Shown in pieces: positions 47,189 through 57,364 of a stretch of 64,000 nucleotides of DNA. Both the position numbers and the translations under genes were made by a program. This DNA comes from Oreohelix idahoensis (Eukaryota; Mollusca; Gastropoda; Stylommatophora; Oreohelicidae). The stretch is from assembly GCA_024509875.1 (NCBI GenBank), contig JAMPIV010017773.1, positions 33,974-97,973 on the forward strand, given 5' to 3'. The notes beneath the pieces are model-generated. The model saw only the letters and a program-made list of their open reading frames with translations. It had not been told where the DNA came from and made no database searches. How positions within the stretch are numbered: position 1 is the first letter of the stretch; every line of letters begins with the position of its first letter.

Positions 47189-48330
47189 ACAAACCCCAAA
47201 TTAAGATTATACGAGAGTTGCGTACTTTCTGTACTTTTGTATGGCGCGGATTCCTCGAGAGTATCAGAAAAGGAAAATGTCAGAATTATCCGTTTCCACA
47301 CATCCTGCCTAAGGAAAACTCTACGAAATTTTTTGGCCAAATACCATCTCCAACCAGGAACTGCTTACACGGTGCAGTCAAACAGGCACGCACACAATTA
47401 TTGCGGACAGACGCTGGAACTGGGTTGGCCATCTCCTCAGAAGATACCTTGACACCATCACCAGAACTGGGTTAACCAAGTCCTCAGAAGGGACCCAGAC
47501 ACCGTTACCAGAACTGGGTTGGTCATGTCCTCAGAAGAGACCCAGACACCGTCACCAGAACTGGGTTGGTTATGTCCTCAGAAGAGACCTTGACACCATC
47601 ACCAGAACTGGGTTGGCCAGGTCCTCAGAAGGGACCCAGACACCGTCACCAGAACTGGGTTGGTCATGTCCTCAGAAATGACCCAGACACTGTCACCAGA
47701 ACTGGGTTGGCCAAGTCCTCAGAAGGGACCCAGACACCGTCACCAGAACTGGGTTGGTCATGTCCTCAGAAGGGACCCAGACACCGTCACTAGAACTGGG
47801 TTGGTCATGTCTTCAGAAGGGACCCAGACACCGTCACCAGAACTGGGTTGGCCAATTCCTCAGAAGGGACCCAGACACCGTCACCAGAACTGGGTTGGTC
47901 ATGTCCTCAGAAGGGACCCAGACACCGTCACCAGAACTGGGTTGGCCAATTCCTCAGAAGGAACCCAGACACCGTCACCAGAACTGGGTTGGTCATGTCC
48001 TCAGAAGGGACCCAGACACCATCACCAGAACTGGGTTGGTCATGTCCTCAGAAGGGACCCAGACACAGTCACCAGAACTGCTAAGCTATGGGCACCAGAA
48101 GGACGGCAAAAGAGAGGCAGACCAAAGACAATCTGGCATGGAACAGTGGAGGCTGAGATGAAAAGCATGAACCAGAGTTGGGGCATGGCACGAAGTATGG
48201 CCACCGACCAAGCAAAATGGCGACAGTTTGTTGTCTCCCTACAAGACGCCACTAGGCGTGATGGCCCCTGACTGCTTTGCCAGTCAGAGGCTAAGGATTC
48301 AAGAAGAAGAAGACGATACTGTTCATATTA
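47182..48330 (+). pseudogene. LINE beta C-terminus, expanded by a minisatellite
   Basis: The frame continues TNPKLRLYESCVLSVLLYGA and FHTSCLRKTLRNFLAKYH (47186-47350). It enters the 47-bp array and emerges with APEGRQKRGRPKTIWHGTVE and SWGMARSMATDQAKWRQFVV, ending at TRRDGP near 48270. The LINE 3' end is about 48300-48320, with a (AAG)n tail. The array sits in the segment that encodes NWVGHVLRRDPDTVTRT, a conserved C-terminal motif. Confidence 0.9.
47416..48079. repeat. Minisatellite, 47-bp unit, about 14 copies, LINE-derived
   Basis: Unit GGTTGGTCATGTCCTCAGAA followed by GGGACCCAGACACCGTCACCAGAACTG. Copies alternate between GGTCATGTCC and GGCCAA/GGTCCT variants. Because 47 leaves a remainder of 2 on division by 3, all three forward frames stay open through the array (frames of about 75, 203 and 135 codons), none of which is a gene. 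It derives from the LINE beta sequence for WVGHVLRRDPDTVTRT. Confidence 0.97.
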
Positions 48331-48413
48331 TTGTTATCAAGTAACCCGCCAAAAGGTGACGTGAAACACATATTATTGTTAACAAGTAACCCGCCAAAAG
48401 GTGACGTCAAACA
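48324..48413. repeat. 45-bp direct duplication
   Basis: Two tandem copies of CATATTATTGTTATCAAGTA then ACCCGCCAAAAGGTGACGTG, with two differences, follow directly after the LINE beta tail. 48414-48940 holds nothing I can assign. Confidence 0.93.
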
Positions 48414-48994
48414 GTGATCTTTCTGCTGGATGTCCTGATAAAAGCATTTCTTCTCCTGTTGTTATTTCGTTCTTTTTCATTCCATTTCGTTGAATCTTTG
48501 TAGTCAAACTTAAGGCTGATGGTCAATGCACCATGTACAAATTGACAGGCCTGCGTGCTGTTTTTGTTACATAGGCGTTCAATTAACTTTCATCATGAAA
48601 TGCCTGCCTTTTCCATCTTTTCCCGATAAGGTGACAGAATTTTAAATTTATTCTTTACATGAAATTTCAGTAAGACAAATGGTTTTTTGGTCTTTTGTTT
48701 TTGAAGTAGGGAGTTTTGCTTCGTTTCGGCAAGTCGCGTTTTGTTCAACCTAGACACAAGGTGCGTCGGTTATATTAGGGCTCATATATTAATATAAACG
48801 ATGTTGTGGTAAAATCTTGAAGACAATTAGTAATATTGGGATAATACAATACTTGGTATAGACATATGTAGCACATATCTATGACAAACATATAACGAAT
48901 ACATAAATAAATAATATAAAACATACATCAAGATAATATTTTTTAATATCTGAAGCCATGTAAAATTAAAATATATTTGTCAGTATTCCGGAGG

Positions 48995-49229
48995 CTAATA
49001 TTCCGGCAAAAATTTAATCCCGACTCTGCAAAGACCGGATCCAACACGGTCACTGTTTTTATAAATAACTTTATTAATGCCCAGGTATAAGTCATAATTG
49101 ATAGGGCCCTCAGCATCAGCCTGGCCGTTCAGAGCGAAGAGGTACTGGCTGTTGTAATAGTTCCACAAGTTGTGATTGTCAGAAAGAAAGACTATGTGGC
49201 CATCTCCGGCGATGAGACTTAGACGGGTG
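48995..49229 (-). CDS. Last coding exon of an apparent host gene, product unknown
   Basis: On the minus strand the exon follows a good acceptor (TCATGTCATTTCAG|CACCCG, plus-strand CT at 49230-49231) and ends with TAG at 48995. It encodes 78 residues beginning TRLSLIAGDGHIVFLSDNHN and ending GIKFLPEY. Its first base completes a codon begun in the upstream exon (AG|C, Ser), and joining the two exons keeps one frame. An ATTAAA lies 48 bases after the stop (plus 48942-48947), a possible polyadenylation signal. The composition (Asn, Tyr, Gly; one Cys) and clean splice sites differ from all the transposon frames here. I do not recognise the family. Confidence 0.7.
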
Positions 49230-49263
49230 CTGAAATGACATGAGATTAATTCTGTCATTAAGA

Positions 49264-49469
<206 letters not shown>

Positions 49470-49479
49470 AATGCCTTAA

Positions 49480-49778
<299 letters not shown>

Positions 49779-50134
49779 GTCTATTTATGTCGAGATGCCA
49801 GCCTCAGGCCTGTTTTTCTGCCTATTTCTGTCTGTCTGTCTGCTTGTCTTTCTATCCGCCTCTAATCTGTACAATATTAATCTTGCCGTCTAACATCTAT
49901 CTATCCAGTCTCTGATTAACCTATTTGTCTATATCTATCCTACTGTTTAACTATCTAATCTGTATCTAACAGCCTCTTTGTCTGTCCGACTTGTATCTAA
50001 CTACCTGTTTGTCTGTCTAATCTATTTCTAACTGCTTGTTTTTCGGCCTAAAATATATCTCACTGCATGTGTGTCTGTCAAATCAATATTTAACTGCCTG
50101 TGTGTCTGTCCAATCTATTTCTAAGTGCCTGTTT

Positions 50135-50665
50135 GTCTGTTCAACAAAGCCAAATTCGTCCAAAAAATCCTGTCACACAATGCCCCAATGTACCTGTGGC
50201 CCATTTTCAACGATAATGAAAGACGGAGTCAACGCTTTCACAAACTACAAGTGCCAAAGCCGATGCTTGATTTATTCAAGAAAAGTTTAGCGTACTATGC
50301 AGCTCTTGTTTGCAACAATCTTCCGCACGATCTAAAAAACAACGTGTCACTATTCATACAATCGTAAACTGTTCAAAAACGTTATGAGTGCTGATTACCT
50401 GTATTTAATTACGTTTCCAGATATATATCGAACGCAATTTCTAATGATGATGTTTGTACTTTTCAACATATTTTATTTCATGATTATAATTAGATGTTGT
50501 GAATGTGAGTATGCTATCATTTTACTTCCTTTAAATTGATATGTAAAAAGCATATGAGAATAAATGCATTCAGTATTAAAGATGAGAGAAAGGAAGGGCA
50601 TAATGTCAGACAGGCCTGCGTGACCAGTTCTTACCCTTTGAAAATAAAGTTCATTCGTTCGTTCG
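50135..50665 (+). pseudogene. CR1/L2-like LINE C-terminal relic and 3' UTR
   Basis: The plus-strand frame at 50125-50367 reads LFNKAKFVQKILSHNAPMYL, then LQVPKPMLDLFKKSLAYYAA and LVCNNLPHDLKN. This is the C-terminal signature of CR1-, Rex- and Jockey-type LINEs (xxPKPRTExxKxSFxYxGAxxWNxLP). A frameshift follows. The 3' UTR at 50380-50650 ends CTTTGAAAATAAAGTTC with a (TTCG)n tail. The copy is 5'-truncated into the surrounding TCTG-rich repeat. It lies in the intron of the host gene, antisense to it. Confidence 0.85.
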
Positions 50666-50772
50666 TCGCAACCTGCATCTAACTGATAACCTATTTATAT
50701 GCGTGCTTGTATATTCCCCTCTCCTGTAACCCACTCATTTGTTAATGATCTCTAGCAGTAGTAGTTCCTCAC

Positions 50773-50893
50773 CTGTATAAATTGGGAATGTTAAATGTCT
50801 GACCGCTGCCTCCATAGTCATTCTTGTATCCAGAGAATCCAGTCCCGTAGCCGTGTAATTCTGCGTCGTTACTCTGGTCATATGAATCACCAG
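50773..50893 (-). CDS. Penultimate coding exon of the same apparent host gene
   Basis: A 121-bp exon on the minus strand between an acceptor (TTATTTTCAG|CTGGTG, plus 50894-50895) and a donor (TATACAG|GTGAGG, plus 50771-50772). The frame GDSYDQSNDAELHGYGTGFS, then GYKNDYGGSGQTFNIPNLY, is open throughout and continues in phase into the exon at 48995-49229. The upstream intron is phase 1. The two exons give 117 residues and a stop. The intron between them (about 1.5 kb) contains the TATC arrays and LINE pieces. No earlier exon was found up to 52430; it may lie beyond the Gypsy array or outside the window, or this could be a gene fragment. Confidence 0.68.
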
Positions 50894-51094
50894 CTGAAAA
50901 TAACAGAACAGACTGAGCCATTCTACAAACCACTTCCAGTTAGAGCTCATGTGGCTTTATAAAAAGATGATGAATTAATAGACAATGGAAAAATAATGAT
51001 TGCTATTCTTGTATATCACAATCCGCATTTTTTGTTTAAAGTTCTGATTTTAGTTACAATGTTTGTTTTGTTGTATTTTTTCTTCATTGCAATG

Positions 51095-51396
51095 AAGAAC
51101 TTCAGTAAGGTAAAGGTAAAGGAACCCGTTACACGCCCATTGAGGCATATTGGGAATATGGTGTTAGGCCCATATTATCTTGACCGTCGGCACACGAGGG
51201 GTGATGTGGTCGGCATCACGCCGGCCGCCTTAACCTTCCCAGAGTAGCTCTGGTACCCATTTGGGGCTGGGTCGACCCAGGAGCCGTTTGTGGCCTAAAA
51301 ATTTTTCCGCCTCATCTGGGGATCGAACCATAGACCACTGCGCTAGGAAGCCAGTGCACTAACCACTATGCTACCGCGGCTCCTAAGAACTTCAGT
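51095..51396 (-). mobile_element. SINE family S1, full length, minus strand
   Basis: The element at 51107-51384 is the reverse complement of the 3528 copy: head GGAGCCGCGGTAGCATAGTG on the minus strand, B-box GGTTCGATCCCC, and a tail of AAGGTAAAGG on the plus strand. The TSD AAGAACTTCAGT is at 51095-51106 and 51385-51396. Confidence 0.95.
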
Positions 51397-51599
51397 CCTA
51401 AGGTCTAAATTTATGTTAATGTACTTTCGTAGAAGTGCATCGTGGCATTCTGCTGTTACATTGTACCAGTGTCGGCGGTGCCAGGGTTGATGAAGTACTA
51501 CACAAAAATGGCGGTTTACTTGGCATATTCAACTGGCTCGCCTTGCCACTCTATATTATTTTAGCGCAGTGGTAGAACCGTGATAATATACAGTAAAGT

Positions 51600-51890
51600 G
51601 GGCTTGACAAAAAAAGTATATATATTTATATATATATATATATACATTCATTCATTCATAACCCTCCACTCCCCGCGGAGCATAGGCCTTCAACAAACGC
51701 ATACCTAGTCCTCCTGTCACGTGCCATCATCTCAAGTTCCTTCCACGTTCTCCTCATCATTTTCACCTCTGTTTCCAGCTCTCTTCTCATGTGCTTCTTG
51801 GTCTACCTCTGCTTCTCTTGCCCTGGGGGTTCCAGAATTAGGACTGCATTGTCCTATCCATCGCCATTGTCTTCTTCTCATCTGGCCCAT
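51600..51890 (-). pseudogene. LINE gamma 3' end with (TA)n flank
   Basis: A (TA)n run at about 51619-51644 is followed by CATTCATTCATTCATAACCC, the reverse of the LINE gamma tail. The minus-strand frame covers the last 80 or so residues: RRRQWRWIGQCS and MMRRTWKELEMMARD with the GL...G end. It stops abruptly at 51888, where S1 SINE sequence begins. Confidence 0.88.
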
Positions 51891-52030
51891 CGGCACACTA
51901 GGGGTAATGTGGCATTCATCACGCTGGCCGTGAAGTTGCGGTCTAAAAATTTCTACCTCAACTGGAGATCGAACCATGGACCACCGAGCTAGAAAGCCTG
52001 TGCACTAACCACTGAACTACCGCGGCTCAC
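51889..52030 (-). mobile_element. Partial S1 SINE fused to the LINE gamma 3' end
   Basis: On the minus strand the SINE starts at its head (GAGCCGCGGTAGTTCAGTGG, B-box GGTTCGATCTCC), runs to TGCCACATTACCCCTAGTGT and GCCGATGGGCC, and then switches directly into LINE gamma (AGATGAGAAGAAGACAATGG). The SINE lacks its normal 3' third. The order SINE head followed by LINE 3' end, in one orientation, fits a template switch during reverse transcription. Confidence 0.8.
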
Positions 52031-52430
52031 ATTGCGTATACTATGATAATTATATTAGCAATAATGATTGGTTTCTTAGTCATAGTTATGTGATCACAGC
52101 CTTTGTTATAAGTCATCGAGTTATTTGTGTGAAAGACATTGTGTTGCTGGAACCAATATCAGCAGGATGATAATGATAATGAATGCAATTTACCATTAGC
52201 ATTAATTCGTGCTACCCGAGGAGCATAGAACTTCCACTAACTTATGCCAAACAGTTATGTCATCTCCCATCAGTACCTCGTATGTCTCATTCCATCAGCT
52301 CTATGTATTTTCGTGTCTTAGTTTGATTTATTTCTCATTTAATTTCTCTTTCGGCTTCTCTGGGTTGTGGCATAAGCTTGCTTACTAGAGCACCTACTTC
52401 TGTCTGTGATTGAGTTCAACTATTTCTCCA
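52031..52430. other. Unassigned sequence with a weak LINE gamma relic
   Basis: CGAGGAGCATAGAACTTCCA at about 52217 and CATCTCCCATCAGTACCTCG at about 52260 resemble the LINE gamma 3' coding end at low identity. Otherwise nothing is recognised. The left flank of the Gypsy LTR is TTTCTCCA. Confidence 0.4.
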
Positions 52431-54865
52431 TGTCGTAAATTTATTTTGAGAGAAAAGAGTCGTAGAAATAGTGGTCCGGTTTAGAGTGGAAAATGATGAT
52501 GGAAAGCTCAGTGATAGAAAATGTAGAGATTTAATAGTTACTTCACAGCGTGCTGGAGGAGAGTAAAGACAGACTTATTTACGACAAATCGTGTCTCTCA
52601 ATCTTCTCTTTCACTCTCCTGGTCAAACAATTATTTGCCAGTTTTCCAGACTCGCATCTGCGCGCACACCGATTCGGTGTTTTCAAACACACACACGACG
52701 TTGATACAAACTATATTAAACGAATAGGGGAAATGTTGGGCTTTAGGTATATCCAACACACAGAACTAAATGAGTTTAGGTGATTTTATTCACTTTAAAC
52801 ATCAATTACTAAAAATATCAGATATTACATAAATTATCATAAGTACACAAATGCAAATAACAAGTTTGGGAGGGGGTGAAGAAGATTGGTATCGACTAAG
52901 CCCTTCCCGCTCATTAGACAAAGACAAACCCAGTCCAGAGATAGATAATATCAGGAACACGGGTACGTTAACCTAACAGTAAAGTTAATTACTCTGAAAG
53001 AGGTGTTACCAAGTTAGGTATAAGTGATAGAAAAAAAAAACTTGTTCTTCCCAGCTGTTCTTCCCTTTACTAAGCAAATGGAAAGGAGGTGGTTTTAAAC
53101 AGAGTTAACAAATTATCAACTATCCCACTTAAAGGAACAATGTAGGTTATACAGAAAAGATATATGTTACCAGGTAAGCAAGTTAACAAAATGGTCACAC
53201 AAAAGAATTAATTTCCTGTCATTCATACTCGCGCTAGCAAAGGCCTTCACTCATCTTGCTCTCACTTACCGATTGTGAAAAAATCTTGCACTCCATAGAA
53301 TAACACAACAGCAGTTACACCTCAACTAAATGTATGAGTGTTTGTTCAAGTTCTAGCCCCAGATTATCGGGTAGGCGGTCAGCACATAAAAGGATCCCGT
53401 AATCGCTGGAAAATGAATCTGTAGTTGTGTCTCTTTTCTTAATAACAGTTTCTATGGGAGGGCACGGTCTCTGATACCGGGGTGAGGATGGTGTGGTCTA
53501 TTTGACTATGCCGCGGATAATAAAATTCTTACGCGTGCTGGTACACTTTATCCGTGAGGTATGGTTTAAGTCCAGTGAGAAAACTAGTCACATCACTGTT
53601 CAGGAAATTATGAATTATCTCTCTGTGTCAGTAAACTAACAAAGCTCGGGCCAGTGTTCTTCTTCCCGTTACGACTTAAGTTGTTTGATGGTGCGTTAAA
53701 TTTGTCTTTGGGTGTGCTTTCTTTGCTATAAGTTAGATAGCGGAATTCCAAACATAGAATCGCCTCAAAGATTAAAAATTTACACAGTCTCAACAAGTTC
53801 TGCGTCAGGGGAACTCTACACACTGTTTATGCTTTGCTTTGCTTAGATTGATTTCTTTATTGCTTTCTTAATGCTGGGATCGCACAGGTTACGATCACTC
53901 TGTATGAAAGAAAAAAAAAGACATGTAATATACCGAAAACAAATAACCTTCTAAAGCGCGATGAATTTCCCGTTAAGCCTATTATATATATGCTCGCGTA
54001 TTTAATTATGTATTTAATAAACACTGCGCGAGTTCTAGTGGTTAAAAACCCACATCTATAAAACTAGGACTTAACTGAATTTATTAATTATAAATTCCTT
54101 CGCGACTTTAAAAGTTAATTTAAGCATCTATTATCTTTTGAAATAATATAATAGATAGATCATTATATTTAAAACTGGAACTCTTGAGATGGTTTAATTA
54201 AATAGATTTAAATTAACACAGAATCCCTTTAAATAGAATGACTGAGCTAGACCACTGATCACTTTACACAATATATATTACCGCTTTGCACAGAAATAGA
54301 AATCACTGCAAATATATATAAAATCCAGGGGAAAATCTATAACAAGATTTCAATAAAGCTAGTGCTTCTGTAAAGATCTGGCCAGCGAGTGATAACGTGT
54401 CTAGTTCTACATGGTCTATTTAGCTAAAATGAAATGTAAGTTGAGTGGGACATGATAAACTTGACAACTTATTTGATCTCACGAACTTTTGGGGATCTGA
54501 CCGCCAAATCAAGAGAAGAAGCCGCCCCCTGGTCTTCGTATCCGCTCGCTGCTGCCCGTTTCGCTTTCCCCCGTTCGCTCGGTTCCTCGATTGACACCGA
54601 GACGCGAAATTAGCGGCAAGCAACTGCGTCTCGTATCAGGGAAAACTACTGTCTTTGATAGCGCCGATAGTCTCCCTTAAGATCCCTCGGTCTGTCTCTT
54701 TGATCTCGTCGCTGTATCCTACATGAGTCCCGGTGGAATGCGTTCTGGCAAACGAAAAGTTACAACAAATGTTCAGGGGTTCTAATGTTATGAAAAGCTA
54801 AGGGTCCCTTTAAATCATCCATCATATCAGGGAAAATTCACTTGTCAAACTAGACGTACGTCACA
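52431..54865 (-). mobile_element. Family 1 Gypsy 3' LTR
   Basis: 2435 bp; the plus strand starts TGTCGTAAATTTATTTTGAG and ends GACGTACGTCACA. It is near-identical to 60221-62632 (scattered single-base differences and one roughly 29-bp indel near 54721), so the insertion is young. On the element strand it starts TGTGACGTACG and ends TTTACGACA. A GC-rich segment at 54515-54660 differs from the AT-rich rest and may hold the promoter. Confidence 0.95.
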
Positions 54866-57364
54866 ATCGTCCCCACTTTTAGACATGAAACCATTTTTCA
54901 TGTTTTCATTTTTGACAATGGAGGTGACCTGATTGGTGATTTTAGGATGAGTGGTATCTTCAGTTTGCTCTTCTTCCTCTGTAGACCAGTTTCTACTCAG
55001 AAAATCAGCCCCGACATTCTGTCTTCCCGGAATATATTCCACTTTGAAAGAATAAACGCTTAAAAGAAGCGCCCAACGCATGATCCTTGCGTTAAATTCT
55101 TTATTGGCACCAAGAAATGCTAACGGAGCGTGGTCTGTTTGCACCGTGAAAGATGTACCATAAAGAAACTCATGATGGCGTCTGATACCGTCAATCAGAG
55201 CAAGACATTCCCTTTCAACTACGCTGTAGTTCCGTTCCGCTTTATTTAATTTCCGACTGCCATAGGCAACTGGAAATAGCATGTTCAGGTCACTGTCATC
55301 GGCTTGAAGCAGTGTTGACCCGATGCCCTGACCTGACGCGTCGACTCTCAGTACAAAAGGTTTCTTGAGGTCAGGCAACCTCAAAATGGGGTATGCAGAC
55401 AACTGTCCTTTCAAAGTGCTATACGCGTGTTCGCACTTTTGATCCCATATGACCTTATCAGGACAACCTTTCTTTGTGAGGTCAGTCAGAGGTGCCGTCA
55501 GTCCGTTGAAGTTCTGGATGTACTTCTGATAGTATGCACATAGCGATATGAAGGAACGTACGTCTTTCTTCGTTCGGGGTCTTTTTGCTGCCACTATTTT
55601 CTCCACGTTCTTCTTAATAGGCCAACTGCATCCGTGAGAAATAGTGTGCCCCAGGAAGTCTAACTGTTCAAACCCGATGAGACATTTGCTAGGTCTGGCT
55701 GTGAGACCCGTTTCCTGTAGTCTCCTGAGGAGCATAGCAACCGTAGCAATATGTTCTTCATAGGTTTCCGATGCAATTAAGATGTCATCCATGAAATTAT
55801 GGATATGGGGACTTTGCAAAGGTTCTAGAAGCTTCCTCATCATCCTGGTGAACACTCCTGGTGCGTTATGCAAACCGAACGGCATCACGTTAAATGTGTA
55901 ATGTCCTTCACTAGTGCTGAAAGCTAACAAAGGTTTAATTTCCTCCTTGACTGGTATTTGATAATAACCTTTACTGAGGTCAATCTTGGAGAAGATCTTA
56001 GCTTTGCTGAGCTTGGTGAACAACTCAGAAACAGTTTGGAGAGGTTCGGGCTGGAATTCCGTTACAGCGTTTAGCAACCTGTAATCAATGCACAGCCGAA
56101 CTTCCTTATTGGGCTTCTGCAACAGCACTACGCTCGAGCTGTAAGGAGATGTAGACTCACTGATAATTCCTGCCTGACGCAGCTTGTCTATTTCTCCGCG
56201 AAGTGCATCAGCTTTAGCGTACGGGATGGGGTAAACTCTGGTTTGAACAGGGGTCTCGTTTGTTAATTTCATATCAAATTCAATGAGATTTGTTCGACCA
56301 GGTACATCCGTTAAAACTGCACTGTACTGTTTTAGTAGAGCCCTAGTTTCTGTTTGTTGTTCTGGTGAGAGATTGTCGCCGAACTTGACATCTTTAAAGG
56401 ATTCTGTGGGTTGCAGTGGATACTCCATGCAACCATCATCATCTTCCTCGTCTTCCGTTGCTAGGGCGACAGCCAGGAGATGCTCGGAGGATGGCACCGG
56501 TCTTTCCAAATATTTCTTTAGCAGATTTATGTGGAAGACCTTCTCCTTTCCTTTGATGGAGATCTTGTAGTTGGTACGTGAGATCTTTTTAAGGACGGTA
56601 AACGGTCCTTGCCATCCGATGCGAAGTTTATTGCTTCCGGTTGGAAGTAGCAATAGGACTTTCTCCCCTGGTTGTATTTCTCTCTCTTTTGCAGCTTTGT
56701 TGTATCTTTTAGTAATTTTAGCGCGGGCTTTCTTAAGGTTGGTAGTAGCTAGATCCCATCCTAGCTTTAGCCTTTCCTTAAGCTCAGATACATACTTGCT
56801 TGCAGAGACGACTGTTTCGTCAGCCTTCTGGTCTGTCAGGGACCGAAGTAAGGCTTCTAGTGGCCCCTTAATAGGTCTGCCAAATAAAAGTGTAGCTGGC
56901 GCAAAACCCGTAGACGCTTGGGGTACCTCTCGGTAGGCGAATAAGGCAGCCGATATATATTGGTCCCAGTCTTCCGGTTTCTCCTGACCCAGCTTACGTA
57001 ACATCATGGTGAGGGTACCGTTAAAACGTTCCACGAGCCCATTTCCGGCCGGATGGTAGGGACTTGTGTGGATATGTTTGGCCCTCAAGATCTTAAAGAT
57101 CTCCTCCATTAACAGGCTACGGAATTGGGATCCATTGTCCGTCAAAACTTGTTGAGGGAATCCCAACCGTGTAAAAATTTGCACAAGGGCTTCTGCGACA
57201 TGCTTGGAATTAGTGCATGGTAGCGGTACGGCTTCGGCCCACATAGTGCAAGTGTCAACTAAGGTCAGGATGAACCTGTTCCTTCTCTTGGTCTTTTCCA
57301 GAGGACCAATAATGTCGACAGCAACCCGTTCAAATGGAGTCCCTACTATTGGCATTTGCCCCAT
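54845..57364 (-). CDS. pol: Pol polyprotein of family 1 Gypsy: integrase core, RT and RNase H
   Basis: An uninterrupted frame of 839 codons from the first ATG, but translation would normally enter from upstream (see next entry). Residues 1-200 are the integrase core with a complete D,D35E triad: Asp17 (VAVDIIGP), Asp76 (LTDNGSQF) and Glu112 (HPAGNGLVERFNG). The C-terminal GPY/F module follows (GWQGPFTVLKKISRTNYKI, about 270). RT follows: LCIDYRLLNAV, KIDLSKGYYQIPV, MPFGLHNAPGVFTRMM, and FMDD at residues 524-527. RNase H is last: VLRVDASGQG, VERECLALID, VQTDHAPL and NVGADFLSR. Integrase before RT is the Gmr1 arrangement. All catalytic residues seen are intact, unlike family 2. No envelope gene is present. 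Confidence 0.95.
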   Translation of the reverse strand: MGQMPIVGTPFERVAVDIIGPLEKTKRRNRFILTLVDTCTMWAEAVPLPCTNSKHVAEALVQIFTRLGFPQQVLTDNGSQFRSLLMEEIFKILRAKHIHTSPYHPAGNGLVERFNGTLTMMLRKLGQEKPEDWDQYISAALFAYREVPQASTGFAPATLLFGRPIKGPLEALLRSLTDQKADETVVSASKYVSELKERLKLGWDLATTNLKKARAKITKRYNKAAKEREIQPGEKVLLLLPTGSNKLRIGWQGPFTVLKKISRTNYKISIKGKEKVFHINLLKKYLERPVPSSEHLLAVALATEDEEDDDGCMEYPLQPTESFKDVKFGDNLSPEQQTETRALLKQYSAVLTDVPGRTNLIEFDMKLTNETPVQTRVYPIPYAKADALRGEIDKLRQAGIISESTSPYSSSVVLLQKPNKEVRLCIDYRLLNAVTEFQPEPLQTVSELFTKLSKAKIFSKIDLSKGYYQIPVKEEIKPLLAFSTSEGHYTFNVMPFGLHNAPGVFTRMMRKLLEPLQSPHIHNFMDDILIASETYEEHIATVAMLLRRLQETGLTARPSKCLIGFEQLDFLGHTISHGCSWPIKKNVEKIVAAKRPRTKKDVRSFISLCAYYQKYIQNFNGLTAPLTDLTKKGCPDKVIWDQKCEHAYSTLKGQLSAYPILRLPDLKKPFVLRVDASGQGIGSTLLQADDSDLNMLFPVAYGSRKLNKAERNYSVVERECLALIDGIRRHHEFLYGTSFTVQTDHAPLAFLGANKEFNARIMRWALLLSVYSFKVEYIPGRQNVGADFLSRNWSTEEEEQTEDTTHPKITNQVTSIVKNENMKNGFMSKSGDDCDVRLV
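54868..54881 (-). promoter_or_regulatory. Polypurine tract of family 1 element
   Basis: On the minus strand AAAAGTGGGGACGA precedes the 3' LTR start TGTGACG. It resembles the family 2 tract AAAGTGGGGAGATA, supporting a common origin of the two families. Confidence 0.8.

Noticed and set aside
47566..48161. Repeat-containing proteins in three frames, or a CRISPR-like array
   Set aside because: The 47-bp units are contiguous without unique spacers and derive from LINE beta, so this is a minisatellite.
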